64,000 nucleotides of DNA from Anthoceros angustus (lineage: Eukaryota; Streptophyta; Anthocerotopsida; Anthocerotales; Anthocerotaceae): assembly GCA_010909165.1 (NCBI GenBank), contig VJWM01000103.1, positions 682,001 through 746,000 on the forward strand, written 5' to 3'. Shown in pieces: positions 13,620-26,046 of this stretch. A program made the translations under genes and the position numbers. The notes beneath the pieces were generated by a model. It saw only the letters and a program-made list of their open reading frames with translations. It was not told the DNA's origin and did no database searches. Numbering within the stretch: position 1 is the first letter of the stretch; every line of letters starts with the position of its first letter.

Positions 13620-13703
13620 GGCTTCTACATATCAGGATGCGTCAAGTTCCCTTTGCTGCAGGAAGGTTTTCTTGTTCTGCCCTACGACTGACACAGTTGC
13701 CGC

Positions 13704-14030
13704 AGGGGCTCTTGCCGCAGATAGCTGCTGTGGATGATTAGAATGGTCTATGAGTCATGTGTGTTCATAAACTGTCCATGTTCAGATGAGGTGAATGTGT
13801 GACAACTTGGAAGTCGTCTGGGTCGCCATGACTACCGCTCCTGAGGAGAACAGAGCCATTTACCATTTAGTTCGTGTGCCTGGTTTAGCTGGAACTGCCG
13901 TAGAGGCTCTTGCTGCAGATAGCTGCTGTTGATGCTTAGAGTGGTTCATGGGTCATGTCCGTTCAGACATTGTCCATGTTCAGATGAAGCGAATATGTGT
14001 GACAGCTTGGAAGTCGTCTGTGGCAATTAG
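13704..14030. repeat. Diverged 197-bp tandem duplication 3' of bS21
   Basis: The blocks starting ggctcttgc at 13708 and 13905 match over roughly 120 bases, including gcagatagctgctgt, gtccatgttcagatga and cttggaagtcgtctg, with scattered substitutions. The first copy lies in the presumed 3' UTR of bS21. Confidence 0.85.
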
Positions 14031-14868
14031 TGAGTCGCAGTGTACCAGGGAAACCGCTTCCGTCCTCAGGAGAAGAGAACAATTCGGGTAGTTGGTGTGC
14101 CCAGGCTGGTGTACCTGGAGATTCCACAATTCCACATCTCACAGCTGGAGATGTGTCTGGCTCTGGATCTTCTTCCAAGTTTAAAACATGAGCCCAAATT
14201 CCCAGGTAGCAGATTTTACGAAAGGATGTCTTTTCTTGAAGTTGTTATTCAATGGAAAGGCTCACTTACCTCCTTGTGCCTACGGGACGGGCCCTGTTTA
14301 CGGGGAGGCCCGCCCCGTAGTAGCTCCGTTTTCCGGAGCCGCCAGGTCCCTCCTCAGACGCCGCCGTCAAGCTGGTTGACAGTCGGAGTAATAGTTACGC
14401 CCGGGTAACATCTGTAGGTTGGCTACGTACATACGCATGTACATACGTAGGGTGGCGGATGCGGATGCGGATGCCACCATGACGGAAGACATCCGTGTTC
14501 CCCTCCCACACACTCCGAGGCCAGGAAGAGCTCCGCACGTGCCAGGGAGGTGGCCCTGGCGGCATCGTCCCGCTCTCGTCATCATACTTTCCTGACTTCA
14601 CAGCTTCCGCTGATGAGCGCAGGCTCCAGCGAGGTGCGTCGGAAAGGCGACAGCATCACCCGGGCCGAGGAGGCGGCAAGGACACTACACACCACGCTTC
14701 CTCCCTTGACGAGCTCAACTGGAGCTTCTCATAAAAATTAACTGCAGCTCATGGGCGCGCTGAGAAAGTGGCGGAGCTGACGTGCTGCGGCTTGTGAGTA
14801 TTACGGCTAAGACCCCCAACATCGTAGTAATTATGGTGCTAATTCGTACCATAGAAATGCGAATTACC
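14031..14868. other. Gap with small hairpin-forming sequences
   Basis: No supported exon. An imperfect inverted repeat at 14279-14320 (cctacgggacgggccc against aggcccgccccgtag) and a short near-palindrome at 14423-14452 around tacgtacatac are the only structures noticed. (ggatgc)3 lies near 14456. Confidence 0.45.
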
Positions 14869-15411
14869 CTCACGACTGCCAGCGAATCCCCTGTTCACAC
14901 CATAAGGTTCCGCCACTGAATAGAATTTAGGGCGAACTGACCACCCTGGATGGCCTCATGAGCAGTGCACCTTGCTGTTAAGGAGCAACAACATTCCCAA
15001 AGTTTGGGATAACACCGAATTTACACAGCATTGAAGGAGTGCAAGATGGTGCAATGAACAGAGTCCAGACACCAAACCGAAACTGACAACAAACAAACAC
15101 ACACTACTGTATCCATCACCAGTAACGCTACAACAATGAGGCAGGCACAAAAACTTGGAAGACAACACGCCACTCGTAAGGATGGATATTGCACAGTCAG
15201 GACCAGATTGTTGTGGATGGGGTATTGACGACCATCATACCATAGCTCGCAGATGCAGATCTGCTCGATGACGGGCCACCTCGCCCGGGAGCATCCGCAG
15301 ACCTCCTGAACCCTGACAGTCTGGATCAGAAACGTTTGACCGAATCGAAATTCCTCAACACCGCGCCAGCCTGATCCCTCATCCCTGATCCCGAGCCAAT
15401 GCTTCCTGGAA
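14869..15411 (-). pseudogene. Broken copy of the 5' end of the NSF gene
   Basis: This segment matches 23104-23752, the first two exons, first intron and upstream sequence of the NSF gene further right, in the same orientation. Shared landmarks include ctgccagcgaatcccctgtt, gaatagaatttagggcga, gatggatattgcacagtcag and gcagatctgctcga. Between 15213 and 15214 it lacks 94 bases that are present at 23470-23563 and encode part of exon 1. The loss is not a multiple of three, and no downstream NSF exons follow, so no functional protein is possible. Both edges of the homology stop abruptly. Confidence 0.88.
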
Positions 15412-16020
15412 TGCAGTTGAGGCATATCGTGAATTTTTCGCAGGATACGATGTGCACTTTTGGCGGGAAATTAGGTGTTTACAACGATTGTAAGGTCCAT
15501 AGGGGTTGCCTGATTATGATGTCTACCGCTGTTGTAAGGCCCTTCATGCTCCTCTGAAATTACATGGAAGTGATGGATAGACTAAAAGAAAATTCCATTC
15601 ATTTTTTTACATAAATTATTATTTTATTTTTATATATATATAATAATCAGTTATAGAACAAATAAAATAAAGTAAAAATATTTAAAAAGATAAAATTTAT
15701 TAGTAGCTGCCCTTTTGAGAAGATGCACGGGTTGCATGCTTCCCTATTAAAGACCATTAATTCCTCTCTAGTAGATAAAAAATGAAGTAAGTGGTGTCAT
15801 TTCATCATACACTCTGTTGAATGAATAAGGGCTAGACATATGTGGAGTAGTGAAAGGCTTTTGAATGAATACGAGCTAGACATATGTGGAGTAGTGAAAG
15901 GCCCTATAGTAGTGGCAAAATCATATTCGATGCTGGACATATAAGAACCACATAAGAACGGAATCATTTAATATGGTTAAACTTACAACCGATTATTTTG
16001 TTGTAAATATAGATTTACGT
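15412..16020. other. AT-rich spacer with a 44-bp tandem duplication
   Basis: The stretch 15590-15700 is strongly AT-rich. At 15819-15905 the segment gaatgaata...gctagacatatgtggagtag is repeated twice with a period of 44. I see no gene. Confidence 0.6.
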
Positions 16021-16640
16021 AAGTGTTGTAAAAGACACGTTGTATAAACAGCGTATTCCCTATTGTAAAGCAGTGTTATTAAATACAGGTCATTGTTGTA
16101 AAAGACACGTCATTGTAAAAAGAGTATGCCCTATTGTAAAAGTCGTGTTGTTAAACACAAGGCAACGTTGTAAAAGACACATCGTTGTAGAAAGCGCATT
16201 TGCTGTTGTAAAAGTCATGTTGTTAAACACAGGCAAACGTTGTAAAGGACATATCGTTTGTAAACAGTGTATTCCCTGTTGTAAAAGCCGTGTTATCAAA
16301 CACAGGCCAATATTGTAAAGCAATACCGTGTTGTAATTAGAGTAGACGGTATTGTAAAAGTAGTATTGTAAAACACCGGCCATCATTGTGAACAAACAGC
16401 GTATTGTAAAAGTAGTGTTGTAAAACACCAGCCATCATTGTAAACAGACAGCTATTATAGTTATACACTAATTCCATTGTAAAAAATCCATGTTGAAAAG
16501 TATAGTATGTTGTAATCTTGCAAATCCCCTTTGTAAAAGCTCCTAAAGAGTGCCACGTCATCAAAATACATCATAAAAAATAGCCCTCGTTGTAAAACAT
16601 CAAACCCATGTTGTAAAGTGTTAAAATCTATACAAACATA
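16021..16640. repeat. Satellite array, about 73-bp units built on ttgtaaaa
   Basis: The motif ttgtaaaag followed by tcgtgttgttaaacac (and variants) recurs at about 16060, 16135, 16208 and 16280, with shorter ttgtaaaa sub-repeats throughout. Units degrade towards the right, where spacing shortens to about 50-60 bases. Short open frames across it are by-products of the repeat. Confidence 0.88.
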
Positions 16641-16737
16641 ATACATGGGTTTAACACCCAGTAGTAAAAAGAATGGACGTAAAAACCCCGTCTTTAGTTT
16701 TGAAGGGTAGTAGAGTGTGTGTTTTTTTAATGGTGAT

Positions 16738-17047
16738 TGTTGCAGCCACTAATGAAGAGTTGGCTAGAAAGGGCTCTTAGTAATGAGTGGTTTGCAAGAA
16801 TTGCCTAAGTTAACAGTTGCCTAGTTGAGGTGAGCTTGCGGGATATATAAAGGTTAGAACAAGAGATCAAATTCATTCATCAAGCATGTTAATGTGCGTT
16901 GCAAGCCTTGATGTTGAGAGAATTGTGGAAAGCCTAGCTAGTGAGTTTGTTCTCGAGGCAAGGGAAATAGCGGTGGACTTGACGGTGGGCTACTTGGAAC
17001 CTAGTGCTGCATCGACGGTGGGTTATTTGGAACCTAGTGTTGAACAG
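16738..17047 (+). mobile_element. LTR-like promoter module, copy b
   Basis: This block is homologous to the minus strand of 58455-58026. Shared landmarks in the same order are gcagccactaatgaag (16742), agttgaggtgagc (16823), gatatataa (16842), a gttgagag...ttgtgga block (16910-16930) and ttggaacctagtgttg (17027). Distances between the first landmark and the TATA box agree within a few bases (about 100 and 94). Conserved promoter spacing, dispersed copies and lack of an open frame suggest a solo LTR or the promoter end of another retroelement. Terminal TG...CA and target-site duplications were not identified. It runs directly into a minisatellite. Confidence 0.65.
16841..16850 (+). promoter_or_regulatory. 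TATA box of LTR-like module b
   Basis: The sequence ggatatataaagg is a good plant TATA box, conserved in position in the second copy. A start near 16875 would be expected about 30 bases downstream. Confidence 0.55.
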
Positions 17048-17325
17048 TTCATTCCTCCCAGTGACTGTTCATTGTTCATTCCTTGCAGGTTATTCATTCC
17101 TCGATCGTTCATTGTTCATTCCTCGATGTTCATTCCTCCCGGATGTTCATTGTTTATTCTTCGGATCGTTGTTTATTGTTTATTCTTCCGATGTTGTTCA
17201 TTCCTCCCGATCGTTCATTGTTTATTCTTCCTGATCGCTCATTCCTCCGATCGCTCATTGTTCATTTCGTAGTGATCGTTCATTCCTCCCGTGATCGCTC
17301 ATTCCTCCCGATCGTTTCAATCCTG
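17046..17325. repeat. Minisatellite ttcattcctcccgatcg
   Basis: About fifteen imperfect units of 15-20 bases, each with ttcatt followed by cctcc, cgatcg or gttcatt variants. Two units with cctcccagtgact recur alone at about 18001-18035, showing that the block between belongs to the same repeat-derived region. Confidence 0.88.
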
Positions 17326-17461
17326 ATGCAGGTAAGCACTTGAATTCATATAAGCACTTCCTCGACCAACAACCAAGCAAACAAATCTAATACGGAGATA
17401 TATATAGTGTAAACCAATAACAACAGGAGGAAGTAGCTCGCGCATTGTGGCACAAACACAC

Positions 17462-17650
17462 TCTCCCCACGAGAACAACACGCAAATTCCTCACACATCG
17501 CTCTCGGAGTCATAGCTTTGGCCTCCCCACGAGAACAACACGCAAATTCCTCACACATCGCTCTCGAAGTCATAGCTTTGGCCTCCCCATGAGAACAACA
17601 CGCAAATTCCTCGGAGTCATTCGTTCTCGGAGTCATAGCTTTGGCCTCCT
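17462..17650. repeat. 60-bp tandem repeat, three units
   Basis: Units start at 17462, 17522 and 17582 with ctccccacgagaacaacacg and end with tcatagctttggc. The first two differ at a single base; the third carries an internal rearrangement. On the minus strand a TATA-like stretch (tagatatatagac, about 17715-17730) lies just upstream. Confidence 0.92.
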
Positions 17651-18224
17651 CACAACACCCTTGCATTGCATATCTATAGAGACAAGCTATGATCTGAGCT
17701 TGTCCTCTATGGAAGGGTCTATATATCTAGACCTGGCATATTCCTAAGATATCCTATTGGCATCGATATGCGGAAATATCCTAAGAATACGATTATATGC
17801 AAGGAATATGCTGACATATTACTTGAGCTTATCCACTTAGCTATTGCTAACCATAATTAATTAACACTAATCAATGCTTAATTAACATAAGCACTTTAGA
17901 TTAATTAACACTAATTACTTTCTTAAAAATAAGTAATTAGATTAATTAATGCTAATCAAACACTAAACCCAAGTGCAGATTAGTATCACACGGCATGACA
18001 CCTCCCAGTGACTGTTCATTCCTCCCAGTGACTAGAGAGTGCACAATATCATTAATTAGAAGCGCAAGAAGATGCTCAAGAAGCATTCGGCTTTCATCCA
18101 ACTCATCTGCCTGTAGATTAGAAAAAGATGTACACCGTGACAAGGAGAAGTCATCGCCGGCCTAAAGATATTGTGGGGTTATCTGGAAATAAATCAGAAG
18201 ATTGGAAGAAGTAGCAGCATGCCA
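17651..18224. other. AT-rich spacer
   Basis: No gene. Many attaattaa blocks occur between 17850 and 17960, and stray copies of the 17.05 kb minisatellite unit at about 18001-18035. Confidence 0.6.
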
Positions 18225-18459
18225 ATTTTGGAGCCTTTGCGTAGATATTTTGGAGCCTTTGCGTAGATATTTTGGCCCATCGTTTCGTAGTTAAGGCCTT
18301 GGTGAGCAAGTGCTTTGTGCTGTGGTGTTTTGGTAATATGTTTGCTAGCCGTGGGTAGTTGTGAGATGACCACACCGAGCATAGATACTCTTTCCCTTGC
18401 ACGTGGCTATGGAGTTCGAGTGAGACATGGAAGCTATGGAGTTCGAGTGAGACATGGAA
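18225..18459. repeat. Two short perfect tandem duplications
   Basis: A 22-base unit (attttggagcctttgcgtag plus two bases) is repeated at 18225 and 18247. A 27-base unit starting gctatggagttcgagtgag is repeated at 18406 and 18433. Both are error-free. Confidence 0.9.
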
Positions 18460-18777
18460 AAAATGTGAAGGGAAGGAGTGAGAGCCCAAATTTTTCCGGA
18501 GCACGAGTCACTAGAGCAAGACGCACTCGTACTTGTGCAGTAGAGAAGTCCCCGGATTTTTCCTAAATTATTTATTACTTATAAACAGTAATTCCCTCAA
18601 AACAGGGAAAACCCCTTAGGCGTTCATGGTTTATCAGCTAAAGATAGCGTCATGGCATGAAGGAGGGCGCCCTTGCCCGCAACCATGTGAACACCCGGGT
18701 AGGTGTTATTTCCGGGCTTTCCGTAGCAGGCCCCGGGTAAAATGAAGACCCGCCCTAAGAACATTCAAGGTTGAAAA

Positions 18778-21700
18778 CTAAGATAGGTCCCGGAGACAGT
18801 CGTAAAAGTGGCTTAGACTGATTTTTGATTGGCCCGAATATATCGCTGCAGCCTCTCCATCCTTCCCACTGGCAGCCATCTCGACGAGCATCAGCAACCT
18901 CTTCACAGGTACCTGTGTAGAGACAATTCCCAACCCACGATTCAGAGACAGATTATGACTTCCTCTCAAATTCATTGATGCACGAAGATCGAGTGCCGCA
19001 TCAACATATACCTCATCCGGCAAAGCGTCCACTGCGGAGTCCAGATCTTGAGGTGCAAAGACATTAAGCCCTGACAGCACCTGAAATGTTGCCATGGGGC
19101 AGGTCAGATATAGAGCAAGAAGCCAGCAGCTCACCTGCTGCACCTTACATCGAGACAGAGTGAAAAGGAAATAAGATCCTACAAGCTTTATGTCTTGCTG
19201 GCGCAGATTGGGAACATGTAGCTGCACATTGAAAGCCCCAACTACACCTAACGGCTCCATGACATCCACAACGCTCGTTGTACCAATGACGAGGAGCTTC
19301 CTTCCCTGAGGTATTCTCCGACATAAGTAGTCAGACAAGATTCACAGCATGCCATTGAAAAGCAGGTCTTCTAAAGGCTCATTACTTAGCTACCTTCGGT
19401 GGGCTGCGTTTGACAAGTTGAAGAATAGTCTGCAGAATAAGATTTGAGAACCGAGGTCCAATAGCCACGTACTCAATTAACCTGCAAAAATATTGAGACC
19501 ATGAACATCTCACCATGAACTGCCCGTTTTGGCTCCGATTAAAATACAGCTCAGACAGTTGCACTGACCTCTCAATTTCATCAATGATGATAACGCTCAA
19601 AGGAGACTTGTACGAGTCTTCAAAGACCTACGCATACACAGTTCAATCAGCACTTTCGTCAGTTTACAGTCTTTGCAACTTCGAACACAGAAGCCAAGCC
19701 ACCAGTCTGAGAGGGGTACCTTTGCAATTATACCACACTTGCTATGTTCTGAGAATCCAATCATGCTCTCAGCTGCAATCTGAGTCAAAGCATTTAAGTC
19801 CATGTCAGGTGCCCTACATATTCTTGAAGCTGACTGGAGACAATGATCTTTCACATCAATTGAAACTTACAACTTTCACGAAAGGATAATCACTGTCGAT
19901 TGCTATCGTAGCTGCCAAAGCCGTCTTCCCACTGCACATACAAAGAAAGTCGTAAGCTTTAACCCAACCCCTTTCATCATAGCCACTTGCCTCAGTCCAT
20001 ATTTTAGCATACCTTCCGCTTGGCCCCTCAAGCAGGCAAGTCAAAAGAGGAGTACTGCTTTTGACCTGTTCGACTAGGGTCATCGCTATCCGTTGAATGT
20101 GAGAATGCTTATCACCGCAGTCTAGCATCCCATTAACCCTGTTATTCATAGCAAGCAGTGCCAGCAACATTAAAACTGGTGATAATATGCAACCTATGAG
20201 CAGTAATCTGTGACATATGGAAGCCTGTTAGAATTCAAACCTGCACAAATCTAGTGTACTGATAGCAGCTCCAAACGCGGGCTGTACTTCCTCGAGAGCA
20301 CTGATAAAATCATCCATGGTGACTTTGATATTGTCCTCATCCAAGGGTTTGGACAAGTCGTTGACATTCACTTGTCGATTAAGAGCAAATGATACTGCAC
20401 TTTTCACCAGACCTTCAAGCTCAGCTCCACTGAAATTCTTGGTTCGCGCAGCTGAGCATGGAAGCACAAGATATCAGACTCCATGCATATCGCAAGTGTT
20501 TGTGAATCAATAAGCTGGCACATTACTGCTTAGGACAACTAGTAATGAGAACACCCATCAGAAGAGATTCTCATATGATCACATGATGCCAACACGTGTG
20601 TGTAAGACTTACCCAGTTCCTCCAGGCTGACATCTGCAGCAAGAAAGGAGCTCTCTCGCATTCGATTCGAGTGTATTGCAAGTATCTGAAGACGTCCTTT
20701 ATCATCTGGCAGCCCTATTTCAATTTGCACCTCCAGACGACCAGGCCTGTACATCATTTTGTATGCAACTATTACCCAAGAGATAGTGATAAAACGTTCA
20801 ACTGCTTGGCAAAAGGCATCACTACATCCGTGCAACAAACTCACATCCAGGTTCCACCGAAATTATCATGTTAGTTGGAACCTCTGAAGTCCTATCCATG
20901 TCTTACCGTAGCAGAGCTTCATCCAGCAGATCTTTCCTGTTGGTCATTCCAATAAGGAGGATATTGTTCAATGCTTCCACTCCATCAATCTGAGAGCACC
21001 TCACAATAAGCACAGACATGAGATGGTGAAATTTCTGAAGAGTCTCAGGCCCCAAAGAAATGACCACAGCCACAGAGAAGCAGAGTATCTGCGGATACAA
21101 GAAAATAAGGGAGCTAATAGTACAGTAAGCCTACGCTTCCATGGTAAAACCCTGAAGACCGAATTTAAGAAAGGGAAAAGCTGACTGAAAGGAAGGTGTG
21201 ACATGAAGACATTGATAGCAATATAGGGGAAGTTCCTGTACCTTGGTCAGAAGTTGGTTTACGATGCTATCGTGCACCCCTGTGCCATCTCTAGTTGATC
21301 CTCGAGCCTGACAAGCAACAGAGCGTCAGCACTTCCCCTGTCTCGACAGAAGTACATAGATCACCAGTCTTCCCCACAAGTAGCACAGATCAAGAATGTC
21401 AGCGTAGGGTGGGGAAAGAGGACCTTGCATATAGCATCAATCTCATCAAAAATGATAATATGTAAGTCACTCTGTTCACCTGTAGACATATGTAATGAGA
21501 CAAACTGAGCACAGCCATCGGGTTCAAACACATTCAACAACATGGAGTGCTACTTGTAAAAGCGCTTGCACGTCCCAATAGGAAATCACTCAATACATAC
21601 CACGTGTCCTCTGATCACTCTCTGCATCTGCAAACAGATCCCTTACATTCTTCTCTGTCTCGCCAACAAACTTGCTAAGGACTTCAGGGCCATTGACAAC

Positions 21701-23669
21701 CTGCAGATTGTAAAACTTGTTTGAACATCACTTGCCATACATCTCAAACATATTCATGACAAGACCTCAAGAAGAAATTTGATTTAGTCTATACATCACC
21801 CTCCTTGCAATGGACTCATGACACTCAATAGAATACACCCTAATGTTTCAGTACCTTTGGTTCACGGCCGTTTAGCATCTTCCCTATCTGTCGGGCAATA
21901 AGGGTCTTCCCCGTACCAGGAGGCCCAAAAAGTAGGAGTCCCTTCACATGATTTATACCCAACCTGTGCAGCCAGACAAGTACAACAGCTACTAGCCGCT
22001 CTCATTATGTACAACAGAGGAGCGCGAATGCATTGACTCCAGGAAGGAGAAGCCCTGATTTACTAGAGCCACAAGCAGCTAGGAAGATATTCAAAAAAAT
22101 AATCCTGAATTTCTTACTTGCTGATCACATGTGGGGGGAAAACCCTTGATGCAAACGCCCTTCGAAAAATGTCAGCAAATTCTGCATCAAGGCCACCGAT
22201 CCCCAGCTTTGTGAAGTTGATTTCTTTGGACTTGAACAGATTAGTTGCTGAACCTCCCCGCTGATTCAAGATCTGTGGCACAGGCAGCACGAGCTCAATG
22301 AGATAGATGTAAGGATCAGCTTGTTAAGCAGGCTGGTCATACGTACAAGATCTGCAAATGCATTGCTTTGGTGAGACCATGATCTCCTGAACAATTCCCA
22401 AAGAGCACCATGCTCACCTTAATACCAGAATTACTTGGCGTTTCAAAGAGAATAGTTGTTTCTTTGGTCAAAAGTCCCCGGGTAGAGGAATCTGTGTCCA
22501 GCTGACCTTCCACAATGGCCTGCACTACCGCAAGGACATAATTTGTCCCGACGTACTCGAATGAGAGTTTCTGTCCCACAGTGAAGACCTGCAAGTAGCC
22601 AACTCTAATTACATCAAAATTCATTTGCTGGTGACCCTCTTGAGCAGAATACAGAAATCTTACAAGCTGCCAGAAAACATGCACCACACCTGCCCAGCAA
22701 ATCTCCTCTGAACTTCTGCAGACAAAACATTTGCATCAAGCTGCAAAAAATCAAGTCAGTCAGTGAATAACACTGCAGCGGCTAGTGAAACAAAGTCCCA
22801 ACCTCGTACGTACTTCAGCTGCAGGGAACACCACAACCAGTCTGACCTGCTCGTTCTTTCCTGGACGATGTTTGAAGAATTCCACTTCTGCGGTGAGGAC
22901 AACCAATTTGAAGTTGGAATCTGCGGGTGTGAACCTGAAACAGAATGCAGTCTATCAGATTCCAGTGAAGTGGACGGGGGCATCCCTGCAAGTGGAACCT
23001 GAAGCTGACTCTATAGTCATCTGACTCTTTTTACAGGAGAACGTCATGTTTCAGGGCAACAACGAAGAGCATCTATGAGATGCCTTGACGAGCTTCAGCG
23101 CTAACCTGACGACTGCCAGCGAATCCCCTGTTGACACCATAAGGTTCCGACGCTGAATAGAATTTAGGGCGAGCTGACCATCCTGGACGGCCTCATGGGC
23201 AGTGCAGCTTGCTGTTAAGGGGCAACACCATTCCCAATTTTTGGAGTGCTTGCTATTCCCAATTTTGATGACACCGCATTTACACAGCATACAAGGAGTG
23301 CAAGATGGTGCAATCAGCAGAGTCCAGACACCAAACCGAAATAACAACAAACATACACACACCACTGTATCCATCACCAGTAACTACGACAATGAGGCAG
23401 GCACAAAAAATTGGAAGACAACACGCCACTTGTAAGGATGGATATTGCACAGTCAGAACCAGATTGTTGTTCACCAACGCCAGCGCCTGTCTTCGATCAC
23501 GGGTCGCAAACAACTCGAAATCGTTGTAAGAGCAGTATGCACAATTGGTGAGTGCGAGCTCGATGGATGGGGTATTGATGACCTTCATACCACCGCTTGC
23601 AGATGCAGATCTGCTCGACGACGGGCCAGCCCGCCCGGGAGCATCCGCAGGCCTCCTGTACCCTGACAT
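18778..23669 (-). CDS. NSF: Vesicle-fusing ATPase NSF (N-ethylmaleimide-sensitive factor)
   Basis: NSF is the hexameric AAA+ ATPase that, with alpha-SNAP, takes apart SNARE complexes after membrane fusion. Domain order is complete. The N domain has [35 protein letters not shown], then [21 protein letters not shown]1 has the Walker [33 protein letters not shown] and [21 protein letters not shown]2 has [14 protein letters not shown], whose glycine-serine junction is created by splicing, then [18 protein letters not shown], and the C-terminal [14 protein letters not shown] before TAG at 18780-18778. There are more than fifteen short exons. The start at 23669 gives [13 protein letters not shown], slightly longer than usual. 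Exon 1 to exon 2 joining is uncertain: only a poor donor near 23425-23430 keeps the frame. The 5' end has been copied to 14.9 kb. Confidence 0.94.
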
Positions 23670-24682
23670 TCTGGATCAGCAACTTCCAACCGGATCGAAA
23701 TTCCTCAATAGCACCCGCGCCAGCCTGATCCCGAGCCAATGCTTCCTGGAAAATGGAAGCCCAACTACTGATGAGAAATCACCCCAACGCCATCAGCAGG
23801 CGGGTTCTCCAATTTGAGCTTTCACGACTGGTGGCACTACGATGCCAAATCATACATGTCGTCCAGCGGAACAAGAAGTATGTTCAGCAGCTGCTCCTTT
23901 GGAACTTCCGTTGGATGTTGAGGTACATAGGTAGACTAGACTATACAGTCTCCTTCCCTCTCGTAATTGTTTCCCACTATGTTAACGGGATCAGTGATTT
24001 CGCTAATAGGACTTCCCCAACACGTCACCACCACCGTGAGGGTTTCAGATCCGGGTTTGCTGGTTCTGGTTTCTCTTCCCTCACATTTTCCCCGGACACG
24101 ACCTAATCATCCCGTGATGTGCATGAGAAAGGGATCAGTGCTCTTGCAAAGGCTTCACCATCATCAAAGGGTTTCGGGATTGGAGTTTAGGCTTTGGGGT
24201 GTAAGACCTAGAGGTTACCTGATAAATCACTGTATAAATCATTTTATATCAATGCAGTCTACAGAGTTCGCATGCAAACATCCAAGCACACACGAGGGTA
24301 CACAAATGACCGTTCCATGACTCGTTCGACAGAGTTACATCTCCTTACAAATTCTATATTCTCGGCGGGAATGCCTTGGAGATGTTTGTTTCATTCGATG
24401 TTTCCAGATGTGGGGGCCTCTAACGATTAGCTAGCGACCCCCTCATTTCCAAGACCACTATCCCTCATGAGCCACCAGATTTGGTGTTTCTTCCGGAGTT
24501 CGTGAGTCCGCGCTGAATGCGTTCTCCGAAAGCAACACCGAGCATCCAAGTGAACATTCCAGAGCCGATTCTGCATTCCAGGGGAATGTTGTCAGCGGCC
24601 GACAACGTACGCAACACCGGGAGCATTTGTGCGAGTGTCTACGAATCCCTGAAGAGGGACCCATAAACATCTTCTCGATACG
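23670..24682. other. Spacer between NSF and sterol oxidase genes
   Basis: It should contain the NSF promoter (right of 23669) and the 3' UTR of the sterol oxidase gene. No coding exon was recognised on either strand. Confidence 0.55.
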
Positions 24683-26046
24683 TCAGCAGCTTTTGGTAGC
24701 ACTTTCACATTCCTTTCTCTTTGCCATCGCCTTCAACTTGCGGTAGCCCTTATCCGTGCCGAAGAGCCTACAGGAGGGCACAAGTAAGACACACAAGCGA
24801 ACTACAAATGATGTACTTCTCTCTCCACCATTGCAGTCCAGTCACATCAGCACCAATGGGGAGACAAGGACCTACCAGTCCATGTAGGTGAAAGTTGATG
24901 CATAATTTCCAGATTTCGTGTAGAGTAGCCGGTGGTGATAATCATGAAAATCTGCCCTGCTGACACATGCCACGTTAGACGGGATCAACACCCAAGCCCC
25001 TACCACTACAGGGTTCCAGACACAACCCACCCGCCATATATCGGTAAGAATCTTGACAGGCTCCAAGGGAAGTCATATCCACAATGAGCTTCCACGGTCT
25101 CTAAAACTCGAACGCTCATCCACAGCCATAGAGTAAGCAGGTGGGGACCCGTGATCGCAGGCCCAAAGATGGTTGCGAAACCCAGGAAAAGGATCTCAGC
25201 AGGGTGAGCATATTCTGAAGTCAATCCAAATGGAGTAGCATACCTGCAGAGGCCACATTGTCAAAGACATGTCACCAATCAGATCTTGGGGGTTCACATC
25301 CCAAGCGCTTAGCCAAGATCTAGCTACATGCGGTCCGAATAACACAAGGCACGTTCTTGGTTAGACCATGCAAACTAACGAACAGAAGTGTGCTCAACAC
25401 ACTGGACTCACTCATGGTGGACGCTGTGAACATGCTTGTAGAGCCACTTCGTATGAAGAACTCTGTGACCCCAGTAAAAAATGAAGTCCTCCAGAATGAA
25501 ATATGCAGCGATTTGAAAGCAGATGGTTGACCTACAAAACCTCGTAAATATCACTCGCAGGTCGCACGAGATCGGAAAATTTGGAAGCATCAGAGAACTT
25601 GTCGGAGGGTTACTTCACCATGAGGGCAGGGGCAGTGTACTTCTGAAACCCATATACTTAAAAACTGGGTAGGAGGCCACCATGACCGGCAGATTGACTC
25701 CAAAGTGATACAGAAGCAAACGGACGATGCACTTTTCCTGCGCAGCTGGAGTGTTCATCTTTGGCTGTGGATGCAACAGGAAGACAAAACACAGGTTTCA
25801 GAAAAATGCCTGGCGTAAAACTGGGAAACATACAACACCAACAACAAGATTGCGCTGAAGAACGGAGAAGAGGAAACAGACCTGAATCTTGTACTTCTGC
25901 AGGCCCCAGGTCTCCATCAGAAGATAGGGTAAGCCAGACAGGAAGAACACGCTTTCATGTATGATGAAGCTCCCGAATGCAGCGAGTTGAAAGTCCGAAA
26001 AGTTGTTGGTCAAAACCAGCCACGCAGACTCCAACGCAGTACCCAT
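24683..26046 (-). CDS. SMO: Methylsterol monooxygenase (sterol 4-alpha-methyl oxidase, SMO type)
   Basis: This is a fatty-acid-hydroxylase-superfamily di-iron enzyme of the ER that oxidises the C4 methyl group of sterol precursors. Six exons join cleanly in frame: complement(join(24683..24767,24876..24956,25031..25243,25412..25531,25619..25764,25882..26046)), giving 269 residues, the usual length. All three histidine boxes are present: HRVLH, HSVHHEY and HDYHH, and the family block EYAHPAEILFLGFAT is intact. Membrane segments are evident around residues 30-55 and 70-95 and near IFGPAITGPHLLTLWLW. The C-terminus is lysine-rich (KGYRKLKAMAKRKE), though I see no canonical KKxx signal. Introns are 74-168 nt. 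By its sequence it looks closer to plant SMO2 (4-alpha-methylsterol) than SMO1, but I cannot separate them with certainty. Confidence 0.94.

Noticed and set aside
16040-16428. Open frames of 92 and 112 codons on the two strands
   Set aside because: Both are translations of the ttgtaaaa satellite and are open only because the repeat lacks stops in these frames.
16886-17343. Serine/phenylalanine-rich proteins of 76-128 codons downstream of the TATA box
   Set aside because: They are translations of the ttcattcctcc minisatellite in three frames, with no conserved N-terminal part.
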